Below are positions 14,918-22,945 of a stretch of DNA of 64,000 nt, in pieces. The number at the start of each line of letters is the position of its first letter. The first letter of the stretch is position 1. The DNA is from Xanthomonas hortorum pv. pelargonii (GTDB lineage Bacteria; Pseudomonadota; Gammaproteobacteria; Xanthomonadales; Xanthomonadaceae): NCBI RefSeq assembly GCF_024499015.1, contig NZ_CP098604.1, positions 2,046,001-2,110,000 of the forward strand, written 5' to 3'. Under the pieces are notes generated by a model, which saw only the letters and a program-made list of their open reading frames with translations, did no database searches and was not told the origin of the DNA. The position numbers were made by a program, and so were the translations under genes.

Positions 14918-15703
14918 ATGAAACTGCTGACCTTGTCGGCGCTGCTGCTTGCCGCCTCTGCCTCTGCGCACACGCCTTATCTGGCACCCAACACCTTCGC
15001 CCCCCAGCCCGGTCAGACGGTGACCCTGGACGCGGCCTTCGCCGAGACCTTCTTCGTCCCGGAAGCGGCCTTCGACCAGAGCCACTTCAGCATCACCGGG
15101 CCCGATGGCCGCGATGTCGCACCGCTCCGTGTGCAGGCGCTCGACACCCGCACCGTCGTCGAACACACCCTGGGCAAGCAGGCCGGCACCTATCGGGTCA
15201 GCACCGGCCTGCGCGTGGGCGCGCAGTTCCGCACCTGGGAACTGAACGGCAAGCGCGAGACCGTGCGCGACCCGAAAGTGGCCATGCCCAAGGGGGCCAC
15301 GCTAATTGCCAGCTTCCAGTCGCGCACCCTGGCGGAAACCTATCTGAGCGTCGGCAAACCCGATCGCAGCGCGCTGGCGCCGCGCAATCAGGGTCTGGAA
15401 CTGGTGCCGGTGACGCACCCCAACGATCTGTATGTCGGCGAGAGCTTCGTCTTCACGGTGCAGTACGACGGCGTGCCGCTGGCCAATCAGACCGTGGACA
15501 TCAGCGAGGCGGTGTGGACCTCCGATCGCAAGCCGACGTCGATCAGCGTGACCACCGACGCGGCGGGCCGCGCAACCTTGAAGCTGGACCGCGCCGGCAC
15601 CTGGCTGGCGCTGAGCCGCCACCGCACCCCGGCTCCGGCCGACGCCCCGGTGCGCGAGTACAGCAACAGCACCACACTGACGTTTCGGGTGCTCGAACAA
15701 TAG
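14918..15703 (+). CDS. Periplasmic DUF4198 domain protein
   Basis: The 261-residue protein has a clear Sec signal peptide (MKLLTLSALLLAASASA, cleavage before HTPYLAP) and the DUF4198 domain, which begins with a His right after cleavage and ends in a strand-rich region (VWTSDRKPTSISVTTDAAG, then AGTWLALSRHR). Proteins of this family are periplasmic and often lie next to TonB-dependent receptors for metals. It is the first gene of a cluster with an EF-hand protein and a haem/transferrin-type receptor, behind a promoter with a probable Fur box. I chose ATG 14918 for the signal peptide; longer frames reach into the promoter. Its molecular role is not known. Confidence 0.8.
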   Translation: MKLLTLSALLLAASASAHTPYLAPNTFAPQPGQTVTLDAAFAETFFVPEAAFDQSHFSITGPDGRDVAPLRVQALDTRTVVEHTLGKQAGTYRVSTGLRVGAQFRTWELNGKRETVRDPKVAMPKGATLIASFQSRTLAETYLSVGKPDRSALAPRNQGLELVPVTHPNDLYVGESFVFTVQYDGVPLANQTVDISEAVWTSDRKPTSISVTTDAAGRATLKLDRAGTWLALSRHRTPAPADAPVREYSNSTTLTFRVLEQ

Positions 15704-15708
15704 CGCCG

Positions 15709-15730
15709 CGCAACCGCTGCGGCGGTTGCG
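15709..15730. other. Hairpin between the DUF4198 and EF-hand genes
   Basis: CGCAACCGC at 15709-15717 pairs with GCGGTTGCG at 15722-15730 across four bases. There is no T tract. It may slow decay or reduce read-through into the EF-hand gene. Confidence 0.4.
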
Positions 15731-15844
15731 TCGCCCTGGCGGCATGACTCCACCGGCGCGGTCCCTCCGCCCGGCATCGCGATCCAGCTGCAGGCCCAGC
15801 CAACGCTACGGCCCGGCACCGTTTTCCCCATCAAGAGGCAATCC

Positions 15845-16756
15845 ATGAACACTGGCTCCCTGGCCGGCGCGTGCCTGTGCGCGCTGCTGCTTCCTGCTAC
15901 CGCACTCGCCCAGTCCGCGCCGCGCCCGCTGCTCGGCGGCCACGGCAACAACGTGCAGGCCTTCATCACCCAGCATGACGACGACCGCGACGGCCGCATT
16001 ACCGCCGCCGATTTTGCGAACTTCCGCCGCAGCCGCTTCGATGCCACCGACCGCAACCACGACGGCACGGTCGACGAGGACGAATACGTGAGTGAGTTTC
16101 GCGAACGCCGCCAGCGTGCGCTGGAGCAGGAACGCAGCGCGCAGGCCGCACAAGGCAAGACCCGCTTTGCGGCATTGGATGCCGATGGCAACGGGCAGGT
16201 CTCGCGTGCCGAATTCGACGCGGCAGGTGCGCAGGACTGGGCGCGCGGACAGGCGGCGTTGAAGGCCGCTGCCAAGGCTGGGTCGGGCGACACAACGGCC
16301 GCCTTCGACCGCGATGGCGGCCGTCCCGGCATGCCCGACAGCGGCTCGGCCGAGGGCTTTCTCGCGCTGTACGACGAGAACGGCGATGGCAAGGTGGGCG
16401 AGGCGGAATACGCAGACCTGCGCAAGGCGCAGTTCGCCGGTGCCGACGGCGACCGCAACGGTGCGCTTTCGCTGGACGAGTACAGAGTCGAATTCGAAGA
16501 CCGCCTCAACCGCCGCCTCACCGCGCTCGAACTGGCCGACGACCGCCAGGTGCATGTGCGCTTCACCGTGCTCGACACCGACAAGAACAAGCGCATGAAC
16601 TTCGCCGAGTACCAGGCCTCTGGCCTGCGCACCTTCGCCCGCGTCGACCGCAATCACGACGGCGTGGTCGATGCCAGCGACGCCGCGTTGCCGCCGCCGG
16701 CACCGGCACCTGCAACTGCGCCAGCGCCGGCCGCCACCCCGGCTCGCGCCGACTGA
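15845..16756 (+). CDS. Secreted or periplasmic EF-hand protein with seven calcium-loop motifs
   Basis: The 303-residue product has a signal peptide (cleavage near ALAQ, residue 23) and seven 12-residue EF-hand-like loops: DDDRDGRITAAD (45-56), DRNHDGTVDEDE (69-80), DADGNGQVSRAE, DENGDGKVGEAE, DGDRNGALSLDE, DTDKNKRMNFAE and DRNHDGVVDASD. The sixth has Lys in place of the conserved Gly and may not bind. The C terminus is a Pro/Ala-rich tail. AAGAGG precedes the ATG. It lies between the DUF4198 gene and the TonB receptor, suggesting an envelope role tied to metal uptake, perhaps as a Ca2+ or metal buffer; that role is inferred. Confidence 0.85.
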   Translation: MNTGSLAGACLCALLLPATALAQSAPRPLLGGHGNNVQAFITQHDDDRDGRITAADFANFRRSRFDATDRNHDGTVDEDEYVSEFRERRQRALEQERSAQAAQGKTRFAALDADGNGQVSRAEFDAAGAQDWARGQAALKAAAKAGSGDTTAAFDRDGGRPGMPDSGSAEGFLALYDENGDGKVGEAEYADLRKAQFAGADGDRNGALSLDEYRVEFEDRLNRRLTALELADDRQVHVRFTVLDTDKNKRMNFAEYQASGLRTFARVDRNHDGVVDASDAALPPPAPAPATAPAPAATPARAD

Positions 16757-16899
16757 CTTTCCTGCCGCGGGCCTCGATGCCCGCAGCGCCCGGCCCGCCA
16801 CTGGCGGGCCCCACCCAGCCACGCGGCCATGCCATGCCGCCCGCAGCCAGGTCCGCGCCTTACCGCGCCCATTCCTCTTTCCTGACTGTGGATCCCACG

Positions 16900-19239
16900 A
16901 TGACCTCGACACCGACCCTGCTGGCCCTGGCGATCGCCGCCGGCCTGGCCTTCCCGCTGCATGCCGAACAGGCACCCGCCGACGCCACCACCTTCGACCC
17001 GGTGGAAGTGAAGGCCGCACGCGACAAGCGCGCCTCCACCAACCAGAACGTCACCACCCTCGACACCGCGCAACTGCAGCAGGAACAAGCGGAAAGCATG
17101 GAGGACCTGGTGCGCTACATCCCCGGCGTGAGCATCGCCGACATGGGCCGCTTCGGCGAAAACGGCTTCAACATCCGCGGCCTGGAAGGCGACCGCGTGG
17201 CGATGACCATCGATGGCCTGTCGATGGCCGAAGGCGTGGAGACCGCGCGCGACTACGAGTTCTTCCGCGCCGGCCGCGGCGGCGTGGACGTGGATTCGCT
17301 CAAGAGCGTGGATATCGTCAAGGGTGCCGATTCCATCAGTGCCGGCAGCGGCGCGCTCGGCGGCGCGGTGGTGTTCACCACCAAGGATCCCTACGACTAC
17401 CTCAAGGCGCAGGGCAACGACAGCTATGTCGGCCTGAAAACCGGCTACACCGGCCACAACGACCAACTGCTCGGCAATATCACCGTGGCCAACCGCACCG
17501 GCATCGTCGAATCGATGCTGACCTACACCCGCCGCGAGGGCCACGAGTCGGAGGGCTGGTATTCCAGCACCGAGATCGACACCGGCAGCGCGCGGCGCAC
17601 GCCCGACCCGATCGACAGCGAAAGCGACAACGTGCTGGCCAAGCTCGACGTGGTGCCCAACGCGCAGCACCGCTTCGGCGTGGTCTACGAACGCAACCGC
17701 TCGCAGAACCGGGTCGACAACCTGAGCCGCGTCAGCGCGCCCAGCTACGCCGAGCGCATCGGCGAGGACAGCAACGACCGTGACCGCTACGGCCTGCGCT
17801 ACATCTGGAACGCAAACAACGCGCTGTTCGACACCCTCGAAGCGCAGCTGGACCGCCAGCAGACCGAGAGCCGCGGCACCACTCGCATTCTTACCCAGAG
17901 CGGCACCTCGAGCACCCCGGCCACGGCCGCCACCACCCGCTGCACGGTGGCGTTGCCCTGCCGCCGTGCCGAAGACCGCGACACCGAGCAGACCCTGGAC
18001 CGCATCGCGGTCGACTTCGACAAGCTGGTGCATGGCAACGGCTGGTCGCAATCACTGCTGTATGGCGCCGCCTGGCAGCGCCGCAGCATCGATTTCAGCG
18101 CGATCGACTACCGCTGGAACAACGCCGGCACGCTGGACACTGCCACCGTCGACCCGGCGCAGGTGCCCAAGACCAATGCCGACACCTGGAGCGTTTACCT
18201 GCGCGACCGCATCGGCCTGCTCGACGATCGTCTGCAGCTCACCCTGGGTGCGCGCTACGACCATTACCGCTACGCACCGACGCTGTCGCCCACCTTCACC
18301 GATACCACCGGCACGGTGCGCGAGGTGAGCTTCGCCGCACCGACCTGGCAGGCCGGCATCAGCTACGCCGTCACCCCGCAGCAGACACTGTGGTTCCAGG
18401 CCGGGCGCGGCTTCCGTGCACCGACCACCGCCGAGATGTACGCCCCGACCAGCATCACCGCGCTGACCGAGGTCGCCACCGGCAACACCGTCAACGTACC
18501 GACCGTGGCCGCCAATCCCGCGCTCGACGCCGAGCGCAGCCTCAACCTGGAACTGGGCTGGCGCTGGGAGAGCGACTGGGCGCGCGTGGGCCTGTCGGTG
18601 TTCCGCGACCGCTACGACGACTTCATCCAGAGCGAGACCGTCACCGCCAACGCCGGCACGTTCTACCAGACCTGTACCCGCGGCGTGTGCACCACGCGCA
18701 ACGGCTACGCCTACACCACGCTGCTCAATGTCGGCCAGGTCGAGGTCAAGGGCGTGGAACTGGATGCGCAATTCAAGCTGGGCGATGTCTGGCTGCTGCG
18801 CGCGGCATGGACCCATAACCAGGGCGAGCTGGAAGACGGCCGCCCGCTGGACAGCATCAATCCGGATCGCGGCGTGCTCGGCCTGAGCTGGCAGGGGTTG
18901 GACGAGCGCCTGCGCATCACCGCCAACATCACCCACGCCCTGGCCAAGAAAGCCAAGGACGTCAATGTGGAGAACGATATCTTCGGCGTCCCGGCCGAGC
19001 CGTTCCTCAGCGACGCCTACAGCGTGGTCGATCTATTCGGCAGCTATCGCTTCAACACGCATGTGCGCGTCAATCTGGGCGTGTACAACCTGTTCGACGA
19101 GCGCTATTCGCAATGGGCGCGCATCCGCAATGTCACCCGTGGCGATTTCTATCTGTACGGCTATGCCACCGACGACGGTATCGGCCGCTACAGCGAACCT
19201 GGCCGCAATGTGCGTGCCACGTTGTACGTAAACTTCTGA
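16900..19239 (+). CDS. TonB-dependent receptor, haemoglobin/transferrin/lactoferrin family
   Basis: The 779-residue outer-membrane receptor has a signal peptide (MTSTPTLLALAIAAGLAFPLHA), a plug domain (LVRYIPGVSIADMGRFGENGFNIRG … VDIVKGADSISAGSGALGG) and a long beta-barrel ending YVNF, with the terminal Phe that suits outer-membrane insertion. The plug sequence fits the TonB receptor family for haem, haemoglobin or transferrin. Energy from TonB-ExbBD drives uptake of the bound iron source. It is the last gene of the Fur-box cluster. I chose ATG 16900 since the earlier in-frame start adds 41 residues without signal character. The ligand cannot be told from sequence. Confidence 0.9.
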   Translation: MTSTPTLLALAIAAGLAFPLHAEQAPADATTFDPVEVKAARDKRASTNQNVTTLDTAQLQQEQAESMEDLVRYIPGVSIADMGRFGENGFNIRGLEGDRVAMTIDGLSMAEGVETARDYEFFRAGRGGVDVDSLKSVDIVKGADSISAGSGALGGAVVFTTKDPYDYLKAQGNDSYVGLKTGYTGHNDQLLGNITVANRTGIVESMLTYTRREGHESEGWYSSTEIDTGSARRTPDPIDSESDNVLAKLDVVPNAQHRFGVVYERNRSQNRVDNLSRVSAPSYAERIGEDSNDRDRYGLRYIWNANNALFDTLEAQLDRQQTESRGTTRILTQSGTSSTPATAATTRCTVALPCRRAEDRDTEQTLDRIAVDFDKLVHGNGWSQSLLYGAAWQRRSIDFSAIDYRWNNAGTLDTATVDPAQVPKTNADTWSVYLRDRIGLLDDRLQLTLGARYDHYRYAPTLSPTFTDTTGTVREVSFAAPTWQAGISYAVTPQQTLWFQAGRGFRAPTTAEMYAPTSITALTEVATGNTVNVPTVAANPALDAERSLNLELGWRWESDWARVGLSVFRDRYDDFIQSETVTANAGTFYQTCTRGVCTTRNGYAYTTLLNVGQVEVKGVELDAQFKLGDVWLLRAAWTHNQGELEDGRPLDSINPDRGVLGLSWQGLDERLRITANITHALAKKAKDVNVENDIFGVPAEPFLSDAYSVVDLFGSYRFNTHVRVNLGVYNLFDERYSQWARIRNVTRGDFYLYGYATDDGIGRYSEPGRNVRATLYVNF

Positions 19240-19254
19240 CCGGCGCTCGCCGCC

Positions 19255-19290
19255 CCGCATCGCTGCACGGCCTGCCGTGCAGCGATGCGG
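19255..19290. terminator. Strong stem-loop between convergent receptor and mgtE genes
   Basis: A perfect 16-bp stem (19255-19270 with 19275-19290, loop CCTG) lies between two converging genes. It lacks a T tract on either side, so it may be a bidirectional pause or RNA-protecting structure rather than a classical terminator. Confidence 0.55.
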
Positions 19291-19329
19291 AATGGACCAA
19301 GCAATACGGCCTGCCATCACCTCTCCGCG

Positions 19330-20697
19330 CTACAACAACGTGCCGCTGAGGATCGCGGCGGCAATGCTGAAATAAATCACCAGCCCGGTGACATCCACCA
19401 AGGTGGCCACGAACGGCGCCGAGGCGCTGGCCGGATCGAAGCCCAGCCGTTGCAGCACGAACGGCAGCATCGAGCCGGACAGCGAACCGAAGGTGACGAT
19501 GCCGATCAGCGCCGCGCCGATGGTCAGCGCCACCATCTGCCAGTGCGGGCCATAGTCGTACAGGCCGGCGGTCTGCCAGATGGTGATGCGCACGATCGCC
19601 AGCAGGCCCAGGATCGTGCCCAGGGTGAGGCCGGTGGGCAGCTCGCGCAGCGCCACTTTCCACCAATCGCCCAGGCGGATTTCGCGCAAGGCCAGCGAGC
19701 GGATCAGCAGCGAGGTGGCCTGCGAGCCGGAGTTGCCGCCCGAGCTCATGATCAGCGGAATGAACAGGGTCAGCACCACCGCCTTGGACAGCTCGTCCTC
19801 GAAGTGCTGCATCGCGCTGGCGGTGAGCATTTCACCCAGGAACAGCACGCTCAACCAGCCGGCGCGCTTCTTGATCATCTGGCCAAACCCGATCTGCATG
19901 TAGGGCTTGTCGAGTGCTTCCATGCCGCCGAACTTGTGCACGTCTTCGGTGGATTCGGCGATCAATGCATCCAGCACATCGTCCACGGTGACGATGCCGA
20001 GTATGTGGCCGTGCGCATCCACCACCGGGATGGCCAACAAGTCATGGCGACGGATCAGCCGTGCGACTTCCTCCTGGTCCAGCGCCGGGTCCACCGTGAC
20101 CGGCGGGTTGACCTGCGCCACCTCCAGGATCGGCGCGTCGTCTGCGCCGGTGATCAGCCGGCGCATGGTCACCACCTGCGTGAGCACGCGGCTGTGCGGG
20201 TCCAGCAGATAGATCGCATAGACCGTCTCGCGGCTGCGCTCCACCTCGCGGATGTGCTGCAGGGTGCGGCCCACCGTCCAGTCGGCCGGCACCGCCACGA
20301 ACTCGGTGGTCATCAGCGCACCGGCGGTGTTGGGCGGGTAACGCATCAAGGCCTGAATCGACAGCCGCGCCTCGGCACTGAGCAGCCACAGCAGCGGCGC
20401 GCGCTGCTCGGCGTCCAGGCCGTGGAAAATGTCGGTGGCGCGGTCGTCGGCCATCTGCCCGAGCAAGGAGGCGGCCTGTTCGGCCGGCAGTTGCGCCACC
20501 AATGCGCTGGCATCGTGCAGCTCGGGTTGTTCGAGCAGTTTCACCGCACGCGGTTGCGGCAGCGCGGCCAGCACCTGGGCCGCATCGTCGCGGTCGAGGG
20601 TGTTGAGATATTCCACCGCATCGGCCGTGTTGCGCTCGGCCAGGGGTGCGATCAAGGCGTTGACGCCTTGGGCAAGGCGCAGGGTTTCGTTGTACAT
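19330..20697 (-). CDS. mgtE: Magnesium transporter MgtE
   Basis: The 455-residue protein has the full MgtE order: an N-terminal MgtE_N helical domain (LNTLDRDDAAQVLAALP repeats, residues about 20-135), two CBS domains (MTTEFVAVPADWTVGRTLQ and LLAIPVVDAHGHILGIVTVDDVL) and five transmembrane helices with the family signature SSGGNSGSQATSLLIRSLA. It imports Mg2+ across the inner membrane, with the cytosolic domains closing the pore when Mg2+ is high. ATG 20697 (MYNETLRLAQG) is preferred to a start 16 codons earlier. It is divergent from the Kef-type antiporter. Confidence 0.93.
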   Translation of the reverse strand: MYNETLRLAQGVNALIAPLAERNTADAVEYLNTLDRDDAAQVLAALPQPRAVKLLEQPELHDASALVAQLPAEQAASLLGQMADDRATDIFHGLDAEQRAPLLWLLSAEARLSIQALMRYPPNTAGALMTTEFVAVPADWTVGRTLQHIREVERSRETVYAIYLLDPHSRVLTQVVTMRRLITGADDAPILEVAQVNPPVTVDPALDQEEVARLIRRHDLLAIPVVDAHGHILGIVTVDDVLDALIAESTEDVHKFGGMEALDKPYMQIGFGQMIKKRAGWLSVLFLGEMLTASAMQHFEDELSKAVVLTLFIPLIMSSGGNSGSQATSLLIRSLALREIRLGDWWKVALRELPTGLTLGTILGLLAIVRITIWQTAGLYDYGPHWQMVALTIGAALIGIVTFGSLSGSMLPFVLQRLGFDPASASAPFVATLVDVTGLVIYFSIAAAILSGTLL

Positions 20698-20698
20698 A

Positions 20699-20743
20699 GG
20701 GTTCGCCTGGTGACGACCGTCGTCGATGACAGCCGGCGAACCC
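20699..20743 (-). promoter_or_regulatory. Structured leader directly before mgtE
   Basis: GGGTTCGCC at 20699-20707 is complementary to GGCGAACCC at 20735-20743, enclosing a smaller GACGAC/GTCGTC hairpin. The outer stem starts one base from the mgtE ATG, so it could mask the ribosome site. No known Mg2+ riboswitch was recognised. Confidence 0.4.
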
Positions 20744-20998
20744 AAAGCCTCAGGCGCGCGCCAGCTGGGTCATCGACCCGGGTCTAGGGTGACTGTCGCT
20801 GGACATGAGAAAGGCTCCGAGAAGTGCGTACCGACCGGTGATCCGGGCGGCGGCGGGGCGCAGTCTGCGCGCCTGAGCCGGCTTGGTCAATGGCTCCCAC
20901 GAAGGTGGCCGCTGCGCATTGCCTGCGACTCCGGCACGTCGGTGCCAGCTGGTCAGCCGCAGTGCGCGGCATAATGCGCACCTCAACGGAGAGTGCGC
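20744..20998. other. Rest of the divergent mgtE/antiporter intergenic region
   Basis: About 250 bases without a gene. Promoters for both neighbours must lie here, but no strong sigma-70 pair was seen. Confidence 0.4.
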
Positions 20999-22810
20999 AT
21001 GCATAGCGGCGGTCTGGAACTGGCTCTGGTGCTGATGCTGGCCGCCATCGTGGCGGTGCCGGTGTTCAAGCGCTTCGGGTTGGGTGCGGTGTTGGCCTAT
21101 CTGGTCGCCGGTGTGGTGCTCGGGCCCGACGGCGTGGGCGTGGTGCAGGATGCCGAACGCATCAGCGGCGCAGCCGAAATCGGTGTGGTGATGCTGCTGT
21201 TCGTGATCGGCCTGGAACTGTCGCCGTCGCGGTTGAAGGTCATGCGCCATTCGGTGTTCGGCGCCGGCGCCACCCAGGTGGTGGTGACCACGCTGATCCT
21301 GGGCGGCTTGCTGATGCTCGGCAATCTGGGCTGGAAGAGCGCATTGATCGTCGGCGTGGCGCTGGCGTTGTCGTCCACCGCGGTGGGCCTGCAGCTGCTG
21401 GCCGAACGCAAGGCGCTCAGTAGCGACTACGGGCGCCTGGCGTTCGCCATTTTGCTGTTTCAGGATCTGATCGCCATCCCATTGCTGGCGGCGATTCCGT
21501 TGCTGGGCGGCAGCAAGAACGCCACGCTGGAATGGCCGGACGTGGCCAGGGCGGTCGCGGCATTGGCGCTGGTCATTCTGTGCGGGCGCTTCGTGCTGCG
21601 CTATCTGTTCAACATGGTGGCGCGCACCCGCATGCCGGAAGTGTTCACCGCCAGCGCCTTGCTGGTGGTGCTGGGCACCGCCTGGATCATGCAGGAAGCC
21701 GGATTGAGCGCCAGCCTGGGCGCGTTTTTGGCCGGCGTGCTGCTGGCCGATTCGGAATTCCGCCACGAGCTCGAATCGCAGATCGAACCGTTCGAAGGCC
21801 TGCTGCTCGGCTTGTTCTTCATCTCGGTGGGCATGGGCATCGATCTGAACCGGGTGGTCGCCGAGCCGTGGCTGATCGCCAGCGGCGTGGCGATCCTGCT
21901 GGTGGTGAAGTTCTCACTGCTGGTCGGCATCGGCACGGTGGCCAAGCTGCCGTTGCGCAGCAGCCTGATGCTGGGCAGCGTGTTGTGGCTGGGCGGCGAG
22001 TTCGCGTTTGTGGTGTTCAACGAAGCCGATCGCGTCGGCTTGCTGGAGCGCGCCAACCACGATCGCCTGGTGGCCATTGTCGGTGTGTCGATGGCGCTCA
22101 CGCCGGTGTTGCTGCTCGGCATGCAGCGCATCCTCAACGGACCATTGCGGACACGTGCACCCAAGTCAGAGCGCCCGTTCGACACCATCGATACGCAGAC
22201 GCCCAAGGTGCTGGTGGCCGGCATGGGCCGCTTCGGCCAGATCGTGGCGCGCTTGCTCACCGCCCGGCACGTGCCGTTCGTGGCGCTGGAGCACAACCCC
22301 GACACCGTGGATGACATGCGCAGTTTCGGCAGCCAGGTGTACTACGGCGATCCGACCCGGCCGGAAATGCTGCGCGCCGCCGGTGCCGACCGCATCAAGG
22401 TGTTCGTGATCGCGATGGACGATGCGGAAACCAATATCAAGACGGTGCGGCTGATCCGCCGTCTGTATCCGCAAGCCACCGTGCTGGCGCGTGCACGCAA
22501 TCGCCAGCACGCCTGGAAATTGATGGACCTGGGCGCCGAACCGTTCCGCGAAGTGTTCGCCTCCAGCCTGGAACTGGGCGAGCGCATGTTGACCTCGCTC
22601 GGCCTGAGCGAGGCAGTCGCCAAGGATCACGTCAAACGGTTCCGCCAGCACGACGAAGAGTTGCTGCATCGCCAGCACCTGGTCTATGACGACGAGGTCA
22701 AGGTGGTGCAGACCGCACGCGATGCGCGCGCGGATCTGATGAATCTGTTCGAAGCCGACGTCAAGGCCGATGTCGATGGCGAGGCTGCGCCCACCACCCA
22801 GGATCGTTGA
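20999..22810 (+). CDS. Kef-type K+/H+ antiporter (CPA2) with RCK/TrkA-N domain
   Basis: The 603-residue protein has 12-13 hydrophobic segments typical of CPA2 antiporters: LELALVLMLAAIVAVPVFKR at the start, IGVVMLLFVIGLELSPSRL, and the FQDLIAIPLLA motif with the ion-site Asp. A cytosolic NAD-binding RCK domain follows from about residue 400 (KVLVAGMGRFGQIVARLL). It most resembles KefB/KefC, glutathione-adduct-gated potassium efflux systems that protect from electrophiles. No KefF/KefG ancillary gene is nearby, so I do not give a letter. GGAGA lies about 6 bases before ATG 20999, favouring it over GTG 20993. Confidence 0.88.
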   Translation: MHSGGLELALVLMLAAIVAVPVFKRFGLGAVLAYLVAGVVLGPDGVGVVQDAERISGAAEIGVVMLLFVIGLELSPSRLKVMRHSVFGAGATQVVVTTLILGGLLMLGNLGWKSALIVGVALALSSTAVGLQLLAERKALSSDYGRLAFAILLFQDLIAIPLLAAIPLLGGSKNATLEWPDVARAVAALALVILCGRFVLRYLFNMVARTRMPEVFTASALLVVLGTAWIMQEAGLSASLGAFLAGVLLADSEFRHELESQIEPFEGLLLGLFFISVGMGIDLNRVVAEPWLIASGVAILLVVKFSLLVGIGTVAKLPLRSSLMLGSVLWLGGEFAFVVFNEADRVGLLERANHDRLVAIVGVSMALTPVLLLGMQRILNGPLRTRAPKSERPFDTIDTQTPKVLVAGMGRFGQIVARLLTARHVPFVALEHNPDTVDDMRSFGSQVYYGDPTRPEMLRAAGADRIKVFVIAMDDAETNIKTVRLIRRLYPQATVLARARNRQHAWKLMDLGAEPFREVFASSLELGERMLTSLGLSEAVAKDHVKRFRQHDEELLHRQHLVYDDEVKVVQTARDARADLMNLFEADVKADVDGEAAPTTQDR

Positions 22811-22816
22811 GCTTTG

Positions 22817-22886
22817 CGTAGGAGCGCGCTTGCGCGCGATGAGGCGTTACCGGTAACGCCTCATCGCGCGCAAGCGCGCTCCTACG
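22817..22886. repeat. Perfect 70-bp palindrome (dispersed intergenic repeat, copy 1)
   Basis: Bases 22817-22851 are the exact reverse complement of 22852-22886, with no spacer. The outer ends read gtaggagcgcgcttgcgcgc and its complement. It lies between convergent antiporter and zwf genes, 6 bases after the antiporter stop. A related 68-bp copy is at 36871-36938. It could form a cruciform or serve as a bidirectional transcript end. Confidence 0.85.
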
Positions 22887-22945
22887 GGATTTTCTGCACA
22901 CACAGCCGCCGCACGATCGCGGCGGCTGCATGTTGATCGCATCAC

